From the NCBI RefSeq assembly GCF_030272615.1, contig NC_081407.1:103463897-103527896 (forward strand): a stretch of 64,000 nt of DNA. Reading direction: 5' to 3'. Shown piece after piece: positions 11,010 to 23,853 of the stretch. The notes below the pieces were generated by a model that was given only the letters and a program-made list of their open reading frames with translations, made no database searches and was not told where the DNA came from. The stretch is from Cryptomeria japonica (taxonomy: Eukaryota; Streptophyta; Pinopsida; Cupressales; Cupressaceae). How positions within the stretch are numbered: position 1 is the stretch's first letter; every line of letters starts with the position of its first letter. Made by a program: the position numbers and the translations under genes.

Positions 11010-11877
11010 ACCCAAAGGCAGTAAGAAACAAAAAAAATGGGGAAAAACCTCAAAAAAATACAAATGGATAGGCCAACAAAAACCCTATCAAATCGGAAAA
11101 CACCAAAACCCTAATCAGGGAAGGGGAGAGACACCCAAACCTAGACAAGGAGGGGTTTGGAGGAGGGGAGAAGACTTCCCCTTCTGCTTGTGAGAAACCA
11201 TAGTCCAGGTGATACAGTCATTAGGACCATCAAGAGATAGATCAATTGAGAGGGACCCCGTAGGATAACAATTAGTAGTGTCAACAGAGTGTTGTGGCAC
11301 AATAGTAGGAGGTTGTTGTAGAACAATAGAAAGATATTGTGAAATAGCACCAGAAGCACGTTAAGCAATTTTAGTAGGAGTAGAACGAAGCTGCAAAATA
11401 GGAGCAATAGGAGTTGAAACCTTAGGGACAACAGCAACAACAACATCAGTGGTAAAGGGAGGCACAATTTCATCCTAGGAGGAGGACACATCCTCTTGAG
11501 AGGATTCAATAGAGTCAGTCAAATGATCAATTGTAGCATCCTTCCACCATGTAGCAACACCTTTGTGATGTGGAAGGGAGCAATCTGAAGCTAAATGACC
11601 CATAGAAAAACATCTCTAACAGTGAAAGGGAGGCCCTCATAATCCAATGGTTGAGTCCAAGGCTTATCCCCAACTATAAGAACCACATCCCTAAGAAGAG
11701 ATGAGGAGATGTCAATATCAATTAAGATGCAGGCAAAAGTGGAGTGGTCCATGGAAGAGGTGGCATCATCAACATTCAAGAATTAACCAATAGAGTTACC
11801 AATGGCCTCGTAGCAAGAATACAACCAAAAATGAAGAGGAAGGTTCAGAAGGTGAACCCAAACTGGATGCACATTAA
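11010..11877 (-). pseudogene. LINE (L1-type) ORF1 remnant
   Basis: The minus strand encodes VHPVWVHLLNLPLHFW and YEAIGNSIG, then FACILIDIDIS and QPLDYEGLPF, then a CCHC knuckle (C-stop-R-C-FSMG-H-LASD-C near 11610-11580) and a low-complexity tail to about 11110. This is the C-terminal part of the DUF4283/zf-CCHC_4 ORF1 of plant L1 LINEs, an RNA-binding protein of the LINE particle. It has one frameshift before the knuckle, a stop inside it and more stops after. The LINE is interrupted on its right by D (duplicated target ATTAA) and on its left by Copia B. Only a few matching codons appear right of 26418, so its 5' end was probably truncated there. Confidence 0.75.
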
Positions 11878-13029
11878 TGTTAGGCCCAATATGGAAACGT
11901 AATGTACTGAGAGGGGAGGGGTGAATCAGTACTTCAAATCCTTCTACCAACAATATCTTTACTGTTATGCATAAACTACAAATTGATGTAACATAAAATA
12001 AAGCTAAAACAAATAAATAACAATCATACATGATTCACTCCATAACACATATATTTTGGTTATGCAGAAACTCTTGGTTAGAGAGAAAAACTGCAGTGGG
12101 AATGGCACCCACAACTTCACTACTGCAATAATAAAGGTTGCTTGGTTAGAGCTACATGTTTAGCTATTTCTGATAGCTTACCATGTTAGGAGTATCAAGA
12201 TCATTAGATCTACCTTGCTAAAGGATTTTACAACACTTAAAGGCTTTACAATTTATAGACTTTGTTAGTCTTTTACCTTGTTAAAGGTTTCTCTTACAAC
12301 TTCAAAATATTACAATAAAATCTTTACAAATATCTTCAACTTTACATCTAGAATGTTATAGCAGATTCTATGTGCTCAAAATGAGATTACCTTGCTTATA
12401 GCATAACTCGGTAACCCATAAAGTAACTCGGTAAACCCTTCTGTTTACTCTGTTCTTTGACTGTTTTTTGAAATCCTTCTCAGTGACCTCTGTGTCTCTA
12501 TAACAGTCATAACACTCAGTGCTTTCTTATGTATCACATATGTCTTGCTTCATACACCTCTATATCTCTATCTGATCTCAATCCATGTTGTATAAATAGA
12601 TCTCTTATGTCAGTGATCTGGTTCATTTCTTCGATCTTACAAACATGATTTATTGAATGAATAACCATACAAAATATTTCATTGGATAGATGACCTCAAA
12701 ATCATACACAATCTTTAAGTGCAATTTCCAATGTGATAACGGTTCTATGTTCCTCAATCTTGTAACATTTTTTCCATGTGTCTAGATTCAATGAATCTAG
12801 TAAAACATTTCACTCGGTGTATATCAATTCGGTGTATCATTATTGCTGCTCGGTACTCATACAGTGTTACTCGATAGATAGCTTGGTGTATACTAGGCTC
12901 TCTGACTACTTTCTTCTATAACCGACTACTCTGTGCATACCGATTGAATGTTTCGGTAGTAGTAACCAACTAGAGTATATAGAATGACTTTGGATATAAA
13001 ACTAATGGCAACTATAATAATTAGTAACA
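11878..13029 (-). mobile_element. Element D 3' LTR
   Basis: 1152 bp, minus-strand TGTTACTA...CCTAACA. It pairs with 25257-26418 nearly base for base over long stretches, with scattered mostly C/T and G/A differences and a 26-bp gap near 12240. Its left edge meets ATTAA and LINE ORF1. U5 contains the conserved C-rich box (complement 11907-11930). Confidence 0.93.
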
Positions 13030-13030
13030 A

Positions 13031-13041
13031 TCTCCCCTTTT
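13031..13041 (-). other. Element D polypurine tract
   Basis: Minus-strand AAAAGGGGAGA followed by T and then the LTR start TGTTACTA. This is the normal plus-strand primer position in reverse transcription. Confidence 0.85.
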
Positions 13042-13337
13042 GACATTAGTTGAGATGTTTGACAAAACTACTTTCAAAGTCATAACTCAAAAATCTATAT
13101 ACTTACAAAATTTTGACTAGATAGACAGTATATACATTAGTCAACAAAATGGTATGTTTCAGATATACTCCCCTTATCAATATACTGTACAAAACTCTGA
13201 TTTTGCATGCTTGGTGATCAATATTCTATACTTGGTTCTCTTTGGTGATCACTGCTCGGTATACTTCCCCTGTATACTACATTCCCCTATATACTTTGAT
13301 ACTATACTCACTCCCCCTTTTTGACAAACATCGAAAC

Positions 13338-14229
13338 TTAGTTACCATTTGGTGGTGGCAACTGGTCAAAAATGGATTTACACTTTGTCTTTGCATCGGT
13401 AAGGGCAGTAGAGAGGGCATCCTTGACACTGTCCATAAGTGAATTCTGAGTTGTAATGTCAGCTAACATTGAAATTAGTCCATCTAAGGAGCTTCCCTCT
13501 TGTTGAGTGGATAGGTAGGTAGCCTTGTTGATCTGCTCTTGGACGGATGAAAGATGAGGAATGAATAATGTTTGAAGTGTCATTATGTCCATCCTTATCT
13601 TGTGCTCTTCATTCTTGAGTTCCAATTGTTGAGCCATGAGCTTTTGTAGCTTTGTATAAAAATTCTGAATGGAATTTGGCTCAGTGGTCAACTTATTTGA
13701 GAGATCGGTGATCTCTTTCTTAATCACTTCAGTTTTATTTTTGATATCTTTAATGAATAAAGAAAATGTACACAGTTTCTGAAATAAATAAAGAATGTGC
13801 TTGAGTTGAGGGGACAACTCAGCGATAAATTTGACAAGTTTAACTTTGCCAATAGCAATAGCTTTCTATACCTCTTCAATCATTTTAGCAATGAGCTCCT
13901 TGTCTTTTAACTTGCTCAAATATTCAAATGCATCTACTCTAGATGTCTCTATCTTGGTTAGGAGTTCATCCAGTTGAATATGGATGGTGACATCTTTTGT
14001 GACTGTTGCTTCAGGTAGCATATTGGTTAAGAGTGCTTTCACTTTCTGAAGTACTTTATTTTTCTTTTGAATAGCTATTTGCTTCTCCTGTTCGGCTTTG
14101 GCTTTGTATAGTTCACCAAATTCAATGAGTGCTTGCCCTTTTAATTTGGATATATCAACATTGGGCAACACTATTGGTTTTGACAAATCTAATTTGAAAC
14201 TATGCTTTTTCATCTTCTTTTCTTTACCT
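13338..14229 (-). pseudogene. Element D ORF2, C-terminal part
   Basis: Continuation of ORF2 after the Copia I insertion. It reads a Lys-rich start (KEKKMKKHSFKLDLSKP), then LKGQALIEFGELYKAKAEQE, followed by heptad-rich helical sequence (KAEQEKQIAIQKKNKVLQKV, IKNKTEVIKKEITDLSNKL) and ends QLPPPNGN-stop at 13338. A stop near 13865 splits the two open pieces. The region looks like coiled coil. I recognise no enzyme motif. The frame right of 14229 is Copia I LTR and not part of this protein. Confidence 0.7.
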
Positions 14230-15293
14230 TGTTGGTATTTTGGTATGGTTTTGTCATTGATGTCAACACCTACTAATACACTAGCACTTTGGAGATCCAA
14301 CAGCATTCATCGACAAGCAAGTAACTATTGCACAGTTACTGGTATATGGTTCATCGGCAGGATATAATGATCACCAGCACTCAGAATTATGTGGAAGACA
14401 CTTGGTAATGTTGAATACATCTTTTGGACATCTTGTCCTAGAGTTTTGTTCATTGGTATATTCATATTTGCATATTTGCTTTTATCAGCAAATAGGTCCA
14501 AGGTTACTTAAGGTTACACCGGTAAGTTTATCTTTTCCAGATCAGCATGGCACGCTAAGGAAATGATTAATTATTGTTGTAAATGCATTAAGCTGACATG
14601 TTCAATCAGTTATTGCATCAGATATTATATTGTTTGTAAAATGTTTTTATTGTAATATCTTATTGAGCCGACCTACTAAAATTGGTCTTAGGTTATGGTA
14701 TGAATGTAAGATCTTATTTGTAAGATCGAATGTGGAATGTGAAAAATAATTGTGTGAAGGTATATGCGAGATTAAGTAGAGCTATACACGAAGACATCAT
14801 TTGAAGGTGAAGATAGGTTTTTGTGAAAGCATATCAGCATTACACCAGTATTGAATCCAGCATATGAAGATGCTATTTTGTGTTGTACATTCTTATTGGA
14901 TTTAACCAACCAACTGTAGTCAGTGTGAATCCCATTTTGTGATTGAGCAGTGAGCTCTAGGCTATTGGCCTTTCTGCATGTGCAGACCCCATTTATGTAC
15001 ACTTACTATCTGCAGTAGTATCATCTGATTGTGGGTAAGGTTTCCCACTGTGGTTTTTCCCTTTACAGGGTTTCCACGTACAAATATTGGTGTCATGTTT
15101 TGTGGATGACTTTTTGTTTATGTTTCATGCATTAATCTTTACCGGTATAGCTATTAACTATTAAAATTGTTTACCGACATACTTAACTAGTTTACCGGTA
15201 TTAAGCATTAAGTTGGTTAAGGTGTTTTTGGTTTGAAATTAGTTGACAACTAATTCACACCCCCCCCCTCTCAGTTGCCTCCGGGACCTAACA
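14230..15293 (+). mobile_element. Copia I 5' LTR
   Basis: 1064 bp, TGTTGGTATT...ACCTAACA, matching 19822-20883. Differences are largely transitions, for example ACTGGT here against ACCGGT in the other copy. U5 contains TTCACACCCCCCCCCTCTCA (15254-15273). Confidence 0.95.
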
Positions 15294-15295
15294 AT

Positions 15296-15307
15296 TGGTA
15301 TCAAAGC
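15296..15307 (+). other. Copia I primer-binding site
   Basis: TGGTATCAAAGC, two bases after the LTR. One mismatch to the initiator tRNA-Met complement. Confidence 0.88.
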
Positions 15308-15349
15308 CTAGTCCTCTTTTGTAGAAGTTTAACAACTTGAGGAGATCCA

Positions 15350-16216
15350 ATGTCTACTAATTATTTCAGGAAGGACAGTCCTAAACTTGATGGAACCAAC
15401 TATGGCATATGGAAGATCAGAATGGAGACACACTTAAATTGCATTGGCAAAGATGTCTGGGAAGTTACAAAGAAAGGTTACACTATTGTTGTATCTGGTC
15501 AGCCTAGTCCAACTACCTTGGCTAAAGATGAAGAAAATGATTGCAAAGTAAGAGAAGCACTTTTGAGCACATTATTAGATTAACAAATCATGGGATTATT
15601 AGATAGGTCTATTGCTAAAGCTATTTGGGATCATTTGGAAACATTGAATGAAGGAGATTCCACAATCAAAATTGCAAAACTTGAAAGCTTCCGGGTCAGG
15701 TATGAACATCTAAAAATGGAAGAAGATGAAAGGATTTCTGCTTTTATGGAAAGAGTAAATGAAATTGTTTTGGGCATTAAATGTTGTGGAGGAACCTTAA
15801 GTGAGGATGAAATTGTTGCAAAAATCTTAAGAGGATTTCCACCGGCATATAAAATGAAGGTTACTGCTATAAATGAGTTAAGAACAATGCCTAATACATT
15901 AGTAACTATAAAGACAGATTTAGGCTTTAAAGCATCAACATCATCTTCTCCATCATTTGACAAATCTGATTGGAAAGCCTTTTATGCAAGAGAACTTGAA
16001 GAAAGAAAGAAAGAAAATGAAGAACTTGAAGAACTTGAAGCACTATTTGCAAGAAAAATGCCTAAAGGTCCAATTGGAAGTAAGTATGAAGGTAAAGCAC
16101 CCTTTAAATGTTTTAATTGCAATAAGATTGGTCATATGGCTTTGAGATGCCCTGATAGACATGCTAGACTAAGAGAAGAAGCTAGAAGGACATACAAGCC
16201 GAATCCTGAATTTTAG
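15350..16216 (+). pseudogene. gag: Copia I Gag
   Basis: Begins MSTNYFRKDSPKLDGTNYGI, a UBN2/DUF4219-type Copia Gag. A helical capsid-like region follows (IWDHLETLNEGD, RISAFMERVNEIV, ILRGFPPAYKMKV), then one CCHC knuckle CFNCNKIGHMALRC near residue 265. A TAA at 15581 splits it and a TAG at 16214 ends it, where FQRY would be expected (CAG to TAG). The ATG 42 bases after the primer site is the natural start. Gag would form the particle and bind element RNA. Confidence 0.9.
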
Positions 16217-16270
16217 AGATACAGATTCAAGAAGAACAAAGACAAATCTTGTTACATTGTTGATGAAGGT

Positions 16271-17854
16271 GTGACTAATGATTTTGATGAGGATCTAGTA
16301 GACAATGGATGGGTTTTTGTTGCTATAACAGAAGATCAACCGGCACCTACTATTCAACCGGTAGAACAAGCCCTAGCAGCTAAATTCAAAGTAAAGGATG
16401 AATGGATCATTGACTCAGGATGCTCACATCATATGACAGGAGACAAAGGTAAATTCTTGAACTTTCAAGAATACAATGGAGGTTTAGTAAGATTTGGAGA
16501 TGACAAAGCCTGTTCAATCAAAGGTAAGGGTACAATATCTCTTGATGGTAAGCATAACACTGACAATGTTTACTATGTTGAAGGATTAAAGCATAATCTT
16601 TTAAGTGTTAGTCAATTAGTTGAGAAAGGATTTCAGTTACAATTTAAAAATGGAAAATGCAAAATCATGAATAGAACTGGTTTGGAAATTGCAACCGGTA
16701 ATCAAACTAGAGGTAATATCTTTCATTTGAATAACAATGAAAAGACATGCTTGATTGCACATATAGATGAAAGTTGGTTATGGCATAAGAGACTCTGTCA
16801 TGTAAACTTTGATTGCATGGTAGAGATCAGTACTTCTAAGGCAGTTAGAGATCTGCCTAAAATTGTCAAACCTCATAACACAATATGCAAGGAATGTCAA
16901 TTTGGAAAACAAGTTAGAGCTAGTTTCAAAAGTATTCCAGAAAAATCCAATAATGCTCTTGATTTGATTCACACTGATTTATGTGGTCCAGGTAGAACTA
17001 AAAGCTTACAAGGTGATAGATATTTTATGCTAATCATTGATGACTATTCTAGAATGTGTTGGGTTACTTTTCTCAGAGAAAAATTAGAAGCACTTGGAAA
17101 GTTCAAACTATTCAAAGCAATGGTTGAAAATGAAACTGGTAAGAAAATCAAATGTTTAAGATCAGATCAAGGAGGAGAATTCACATATAAGGACTTTAAT
17201 ACATTCTGTGAACTGAATGGAATTAGAAGACAACTATTAGCACCTCGGACACCACAACAGAATGGAGTTGTTGAAAGGAAAAACAAAACTATCTTGGATG
17301 CAGCAAGAAGTATGTTATCAGAAGCAAATTAACCACATGTGTACTGGAGAGAAGTAATCAGCACAACGGTCTATACATTCAACAAAATTCACATCAAAGG
17401 TGAAACCGGTAAGACCCCTCATGAACTATGGTTTGGTAATACTCCTACTCTTAAATATTTCAGAATTTTTGGAAGTAAATGTTATATTAGAAGAGATGAG
17501 TATATTGGCAAATTTGATCCTAGAAGTGATGAAGGAATATTTCTTGGTTATTCATCTAAGAGAAAAGCATATAGATGTTTTAACAAGAGATTGCAGAAAA
17601 TTGTTGAGAGTACAAATGTAAAAATTGATGAACAATTCAGAGGAACTTCAAGGTATATAGACTCTGAACCAGCAATAGAAATTGTGACAAATGAACCTAC
17701 ACCAAATCCACCGGTACAAAATGAAGATCCAGTTACCCCGGTACCATCTGAGGATTCCACAATAATTGAAGAACAACAGCAAACAAAGACACCCTGGTAT
17801 GTAAGATTGAATCATTCTAAAGATTAGATAATTGGAAATAAATTTAAAGGAGTT
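16271..17854 (+). pseudogene. pol: Copia I protease and integrase
   Basis: The protease site WIIDSGCSHHMTGDKGKF lies near residue 45. The GAG-pre-integrase zinc region contains WLWHKRLCHVNFD and CKECQFGKQ. The integrase core shows D (HTDLCGPG), D (LRSDQGGEFTY) and E (PQQNGVVERKN), so the triad is intact. The tail has FGSKCYIRRDEYIGKFDPRS and FLGYSSKRKAYR. A TAA at 17330-17332 splits the core from the tail, and a TAG at 17825 precedes the RT part. Copia order is protease, integrase, RT, RNase H, as seen. Confidence 0.92.
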
Positions 17855-19441
17855 ATGACAAGAGAAAGATTGGAAAATGAAGAGGTATGTCTTATTTCTC
17901 AAATAGAACCATCATATGTTAATGAGGCATGTGAAGATAAATTTTGGATTAAAGCTATGGAAGAAGAATTAGAACAAATTGAGAAAAATAACACTTGGAC
18001 ATTAGTTCCCTGGCCTAAAGATAAAAATGTAATTGGAACCAAATGGGTATTCAGAAACAAACTTAATGAAGATGGTAAAGTTGTCAGAAATAAAGCAAGA
18101 CTAGTATGTAAGGGATATTCTCAGAAAGAAGGAGTTGATTACAATGAAACCTTTGCACCAGTAGTTAGAATTGAGGTAGTCAGATTATTCTTGGCTTTTG
18201 CAACACACAAGAACTACAAAGTTTATCAAATGGATATTAAATGTGCATTTTTGAATGGAGATCTTGAAGAGGAAGTATAGATTGAACAACCTGATGGATT
18301 TTCTTTGAGAGATGACAATGATATGGTTTGCAAGTTAAGGAAAGCTCTGTATGGACTGAAACAAGCCCCAAGAGCTTGGTATGCAAGATTGGATAAGTAT
18401 CTTTTAAAGATTGGTTTTACTAAAGGAAATGCAGACAACAATTTATATTACAAAATAACTAATGATGAAATCTTGATTATAGATGTATTTGTTGATGATA
18501 TAATATTTGGAGGAGAAGATGGTTTATGTAAGGAATTTTCTACTAAAATGCAGCAAGAATTTGAAATGTCTATGATTGGAGAAATAAAATTCTTTTTAGG
18601 ATTGCAGATTTCACAAACTAACAAAGGTATATTCTTGAGTCAATCCAAATACTTAAAAGAGTTACTAAATAAATTTAGGATGGAGAACTCTAAACCGGTA
18701 AGCACACCTATGACTACAAATGACAAATTATCTCAAAGGGATGAATCTACACCTATTAATCCAACTAGATACAAATCTATGATAGGAGGTTTACTATATT
18801 TAACACAAACCAGGCCTGATATTATGAATGCAGTATATATTGTTTCAAGATTTCAAAGTAATCCTAGAGAAAATCATGAATCAGCAGTAAAAAGGATTTT
18901 CCGGTACTTACAAGGCACTATAAATCTTGGATTATGGTATCCTAGAGATGAAAAATTTAAATTATGTGCATACACAGATGCAAATCGGGCAGGAGATGTG
19001 GATGATAGAAAAAGCACCACCAGCGGAGCATTCTTTCTTGGAAAGAGATTAGTTTCTTGGTTGAGTAAGAAATAGAGTTGTACATCTTTATCAACAACAG
19101 AATCAGAATATGTTGCAGCAACAACTAATTGTACACAGGTACTATGGCTTAAGAAAATGTTGAAAGACATAAAGGTAAAATGCAAGGAACCTATTACCAT
19201 ATATTGTGATAACACTACAACAATTGATATATCTAAGAATCCAGTACTACATTCTAAAACAAAACATGTTTCTATCAAATTGAATTTTCTAAGGGAAAAG
19301 GTTGAAGAAAAGGAGATAAAACTGGTTTATGTGAACACTAAAGAACAGCTTGAAGATATTTTCACAAAACCTTTGCCTAAGGAGACTTTTGAATATCTCA
19401 GAGATCAACTTGGAGTCATACCACCACCGGTAGAGACTTAG
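17855..19441 (+). pseudogene. pol: Copia I reverse transcriptase and RNase H
   Basis: RT (RVT_2) shows [58 protein letters not shown] and the catalytic FVDDIIFG. RNase H has YTDANRAG, STTESEYVAA, IYCDNTTTIDISKNP and ends KPLPKETFEYLRDQLGVI. Stops occur at 18278 (after LEEEV) and 19073 (KK-stop-SC, a CAG to TAG change). The TAG at 19439 is the natural end. It copies element RNA to DNA and removes the RNA strand. Confidence 0.92.
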
Positions 19442-19821
19442 ACAGTTGATGATTGTCATCAACCGGCAGAATTAAAAGAAAAAACTTTTACTCCGATCTT
19501 TGATGAGGAAACTACTTCTCAGGGGGAGTAGATGGTATTTTGTATATAAACTTGGTATTATTGTAACTTTGGCATTTGATGTCAAAGGGGGAGAGATATA
19601 TATGGAAAAACACATTATCTTTTGAAGAGATTGGTATGGAAACTTTGGATAATGCATGTTTCTCCCAGGGGGAGAGATTGTTGTTTGGGAGAGACTATTA
19701 CTCTCTGTATTCTGGTTATGATCTTTTTAAGAGATTGTTGGTTATTGGTATTTGGCATTTCTGTTTTGGCACTTTGATGGTTTTTCCATCTTGTGTTGCC
19801 ATCAATGCCAAAGGGGGAGAT
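19442..19821 (+). other. Copia I 3' untranslated region with repeated polypurine tracts
   Basis: The functional tract CAAAGGGGGAGA (19809-19820) lies just before the 3' LTR. Similar boxes occur upstream at 19521-19528, 19583-19594 and 19668-19676. Multiplied polypurine tracts are, to my knowledge, a described trait of Sirevirus-type Copia elements. Confidence 0.8.
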
Positions 19822-20883
19822 TGTTGGTATTTTGGTATGGTTTTGTCATTGATGTCAACACCTACTAAAACACTAGCACTTTGGAGATCCAGCAGCGTTC
19901 ACCGACAAGCAAGTAAATATTGCATAGTTACCGGTATATGGTTCACCGATAGGATATAATGATCATCAACACTCAGAATTATGTGGAAGACACTTGGTAA
20001 TGTCGAAGACATCTTTTGGACATCTTGTCCTGGAGTTTTGTTCATTGGTATATTCATATTTGCATATTTGCTTTTATCGGGAAATAGGTCCAGGGTTACC
20101 TAGGGTTACACCAGCAGGTTTATCTTTTCCAGATCAGCATGGCACGCTAAGGAAATGATTAATTATTGTTGTAAATACATTAATCCGACATGTTCAATCG
20201 GTTATTGCATCGGATATTATATTGTTTGTAAAATGTTTTTATTGTAATATCTTGTTGAGCTAGCCTACTAAAATTGGTCTTAGGTTATGGTATAAATGTA
20301 AGATCTTATTTGTAAGATTGAATGTGGAATGTGAAAAAGAATTATGTGAAGGTATATGTGAGATTAAGCAAAGCTATACATGAAGACATCATTTGAAGGT
20401 GAAGCTAGGTTTTTGTGAAAGCATGTCAACATTACACCGGTACTGAATCTAGCATATGAAGATGCTATTTTGTGCAGTACATTCTTATTGGATTTAACCA
20501 TCCAACTATAGTCAATGTGACTTCCATTTTGTGATTGAGCAATGAGCTCTAGGCTGTTGGCCTTTCTGCATGTGCAGACCCCATTTATGTACACTTACTA
20601 TCTGCAGTAGTATCATCTGATTGTGGGTAAGGTTTCCCATTGTGGTTTTTCCCCTTACAAGGTTTCCATGTACAAATATTGGTGTCATGTGTTATGGATG
20701 ACTTTGTGTTTATGTTTCATGCATTAATCTTTACCGGTATAGCTATTAACTATTAAAATTGTTTACCGACATACTTAACTAGTTTACCAGTATTAAGCAT
20801 TAAGTTGGTTAAGTTGTTTTTGGTTTGAAATTAGTTGACAACTGATTCACCCCCCCTCTCTTAGTTGTCTCCGGGACCTAACA
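19822..20883 (+). mobile_element. Copia I 3' LTR
   Basis: 1062-bp partner of 14230-15293, ending ACCTAACA directly before target repeat TACCT and ORF2 of D. It carries the same C-rich U5 box. Confidence 0.95.
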
Positions 20884-23358
20884 TACCTTTCACTGGTTGA
20901 ACTAAAACAATGGCTTGGGAGGCTTGTTGACCCTTGGTAGGTTGCTCAGTAGAGGCAACACTTTGGTCGGTTTCTTTAGCCTCTATAGTTTCCTTTGATG
21001 TCTTTGAGCTTGGTGTCTTGGTTGTAACATTTTTAGTGCTAGATGGAGCTTGAGAGGTATGTTCTTGAGAAGTAGCTTCTCCTATTGTTGACTTTTGACC
21101 TTTTGTGCCTTGTTCCGTATCCTGAGGGGCCTCGATTGAAACAGGTTGATTGACCAAAGGATAGGGCTGAACTTGTTCCAAAATTGATTCACTAGATACA
21201 AGTTGGGCATTAGCATTCCCTTCTATCATTTCTTGTTTTGGTGCCTCGGTGTCCATGATATCCTCATCAACTTGTATAGTGTCAGTAGGGGCTTGCTCGG
21301 TGATATCAAGATCTTGCTCGATGACATCAATTATTTCAACTTCAGCTTACTCACCAACATTCTTGATTCGAAATATTTCCTGCCATTTTTCTTTGGTCTC
21401 ATTCTCTACATCCAAGTAAAGGCCATTCATCAATTTCAAGGCTCTTTGCTTGACTAGGAATTTTGTGTGGCAGGTTTTTAGATGTTCGGTGATCTCATCT
21501 ACTGACAAGTCTAGGAAAAGATGTACCAGACTTCTTTCTCTCATCTATTTCTCTAAGTCCATGGCATACTTCCACCTATTGTCAATATGCAAATATAATT
21601 CATTTGGAAGAGATTTAGATACTTCCAATGGGACCAATCGGAATTTCAATAGTGTGCAGATGACAACTTCTTCTATTTGTCTCTTTTCATCATTACATCT
21701 GGATTCATACTTAACATATCTGAATGCTCCAAATCCACCATATTGCTTCAGATTAGCACAAAAATTTTCAACACTATGTACATTTACCTTTTTACTCTTA
21801 ACAATTTGAAATTTGCTTGCATCTTCAGATTCAGTGTCACTAGACTCTTTAGCCAAAATGAGTCTCTAAGTAGATTTCTTGTAAGTTTTTGTTACCTTTG
21901 GTGCAGCAAAATTCTTTGGTTTCTTACTCAATGATGCTGTAGATGCTCTTGTGTTAGGTCGCTTTGCTGGAGGAGTCGGTGATACTTTTGATGTATCATG
22001 TTTCTTTCTTTTCAAAACTTTCCCTTTAGGCAATTCGGTGCTTAGTGTTATAGCTGCCTCTTGGGCTTCAGATTCCTCTTCGATGATGGCTATAGTGCCC
22101 TTGACAGGTGTGGAGGAAGAACGTTCTCCAAATTTCTCCGTTAATACATTGATCATTTTTGTTGCCTTCCTTGTAGCCTTTGGTACTACAATACTCATCT
22201 TTACTTTTTCTTTTATTTCTTCATATGTTCCATACCTCATCTCGGTAGCATGCCTTGGTAATGTAAGAAAAGAATCTATTTGTTGTTGTGTGATGTCAAA
22301 ATCAATCTCATAACCCATAGGTGGCAAAGATTGAGTTCTTGGTTCCACAACATTAACATAACAGTAATCAGTGTCCACTTCAAAACATATGTCATCCTTG
22401 TATCTCTCACTAACTTGGGTGGAATTCTATATTTGTTATGCATCTTCTCCTGAAACTTGCTGAAATAATCATCCATAATATCATTAAAATTATCACCTAG
22501 CTTCTTGATGAAGTCATTGATTTGATGGGTGATTGGTCGGTGTAGCTCCCAAACAACTTTACCGACTGATGGAAAGAATTTCTCAAAATAGAAAAACATG
22601 CATACCAGAAGTGATCCAAATTATAGTGTATTAGCCGAATTGTTGTTCTTTGGCTTCCTTATGGTATTGAGATTCTCAAACAGGTTTTTCAACAATACCT
22701 CACATAAATCAATTTTCATGCCTTTCTTCACAATTTTATATGCTAAGTCGACTGCTGCACAGGGTACACTATTTTCCCTTGTCGATTGGAAGAAACAATA
22801 ACCTATTACTCTAATGGCAAACTTTAGCTCTGCATCTATGACATTGTTCAATTTCAGTCCCCTGCAATCAGATTCTACTCCGGTTAAACTGATCAATTCC
22901 TTTTGTGATATCATTTTCTGAGCTCGGGCATGATCATAAATAGGGTAGCTGGTGATTAAATGAATGAATTCCTTGGTGATCTTAAATGGTTGCTCTTCTA
23001 GCCACATGAAGTCATCATGAACTCTGCTCAAAACAAACTTGACCCATTGGGGTTTGAAGACACGGGGATAGGTTAGGGCTTCGGTCAATCCCTTGATTTT
23101 GATGTGTTCATATTTGCTATCCATTTTACCATCGGTACATAATTCATCATATGTGTCTTTGATCTCAACATGAACTAGTTCCTCAACACGACACTTAGTG
23201 AAGAATCTCACATCCTCGACTAATAAAACCCTATCTGGACTGAGTGAAAATGCAGTTTTGGCACCCGGTTCAGATGCAATTTTGGGAGTTAAAGAGTATT
23301 TCAGTGAGGGCTTTTCAATGTTCTGCACAACAATAGGCTTCAAGATCTTAGGTGCCAT
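20884..23358 (-). pseudogene. Element D ORF2, N-terminal part (unknown protein)
   Basis: Starts MAPKILKPIVVQN at 23358. Residues 1-245 look globular (ELVHVEIKDTYDEL, FKPQWVKFVLSRVHDDF, IRVIGYCFFQSTRENS). A TAA at 22621, a 1-nt frameshift near 22415 and stops near 21866 and 21545 interrupt one continuous reading. A basic, Ser/Thr/Pro-rich stretch (GKVLKRKKHDTSKVSPTPPA), a second globular part (ENFCANLKQYGGFGAFRYVK) and an acidic/Gln/Thr-rich linker (21256-20884) follow. With the part at 13338-14229 the protein was about 1100 residues. I see no RT, integrase or protease motif. It may resemble extra ORFs of Sirevirus-like elements or the 'putative plant transposon protein' families, but that is a guess. 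Confidence 0.7.
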
Positions 23359-23853
23359 TGCAGATTTCAGATAAATACTAACAAAAGATCCTTAGGGTTT
23401 GAAGACTTTCAAACGACAGATGCTTTCTACTTAGCAAATAATAACAACTTGATATGATTGGTAAACTATCTTGATAATGCGTTGTGATTGATTTAAATAC
23501 CTTTGAATTTGCTTTGAAGGAGGTTTGATTGCCTTTGATTTGCTTTGCTCTACTTTCTTGAAAACTTGGTGAGTGAAAAATGACCGCGCAATAGCTTTAA
23601 GTATTCATTGTACCTCATCGGGCTTCGTGCGGTTAGGTCCGAAAACATTAAATCCACTTGGTACCACTGCTTTTTATGCTTTTACCGAGTAGTCTTCCTG
23701 CATTTACCGACTTGACAGGCTTCGAAAATACTTTGATAAAATTTCAAATTTTCTAATGCATCTTTAATTAGATTTTAAATTAAGTACATGATAGAATAGG
23801 AACTGTTAAGATTTAACCTTTGAAAGAATGCAGTCCCTTCGTACCTTTACCGA
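23359..23853 (-). other. Element D spacer between ORF1 and ORF2
   Basis: About 495 bp without a convincing frame. It would be the leader of ORF2. No splice or promoter signal could be assigned with confidence. Confidence 0.5.

Larger units (their letters stand above)
14230..20883 (+). mobile_element. Copia element I, complete, nested in D
   Basis: A full-length 6654-bp Ty1/Copia element with two LTRs, primer site, gag, protease-integrase-RT-RNase H and polypurine tract in canonical order, flanked by perfect repeats TACCT (14225-14229 and 20884-20888). It splits ORF2 of D and lies in the opposite orientation. At least six in-frame stops in gag-pol show that this copy is not autonomous now. 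Confidence 0.96.

Noticed and set aside
11783-12031. Minus-strand open frame joining LTR D and LINE ORF1
   Set aside because: Crosses the D insertion boundary at 11878; only the part left of it is LINE protein.
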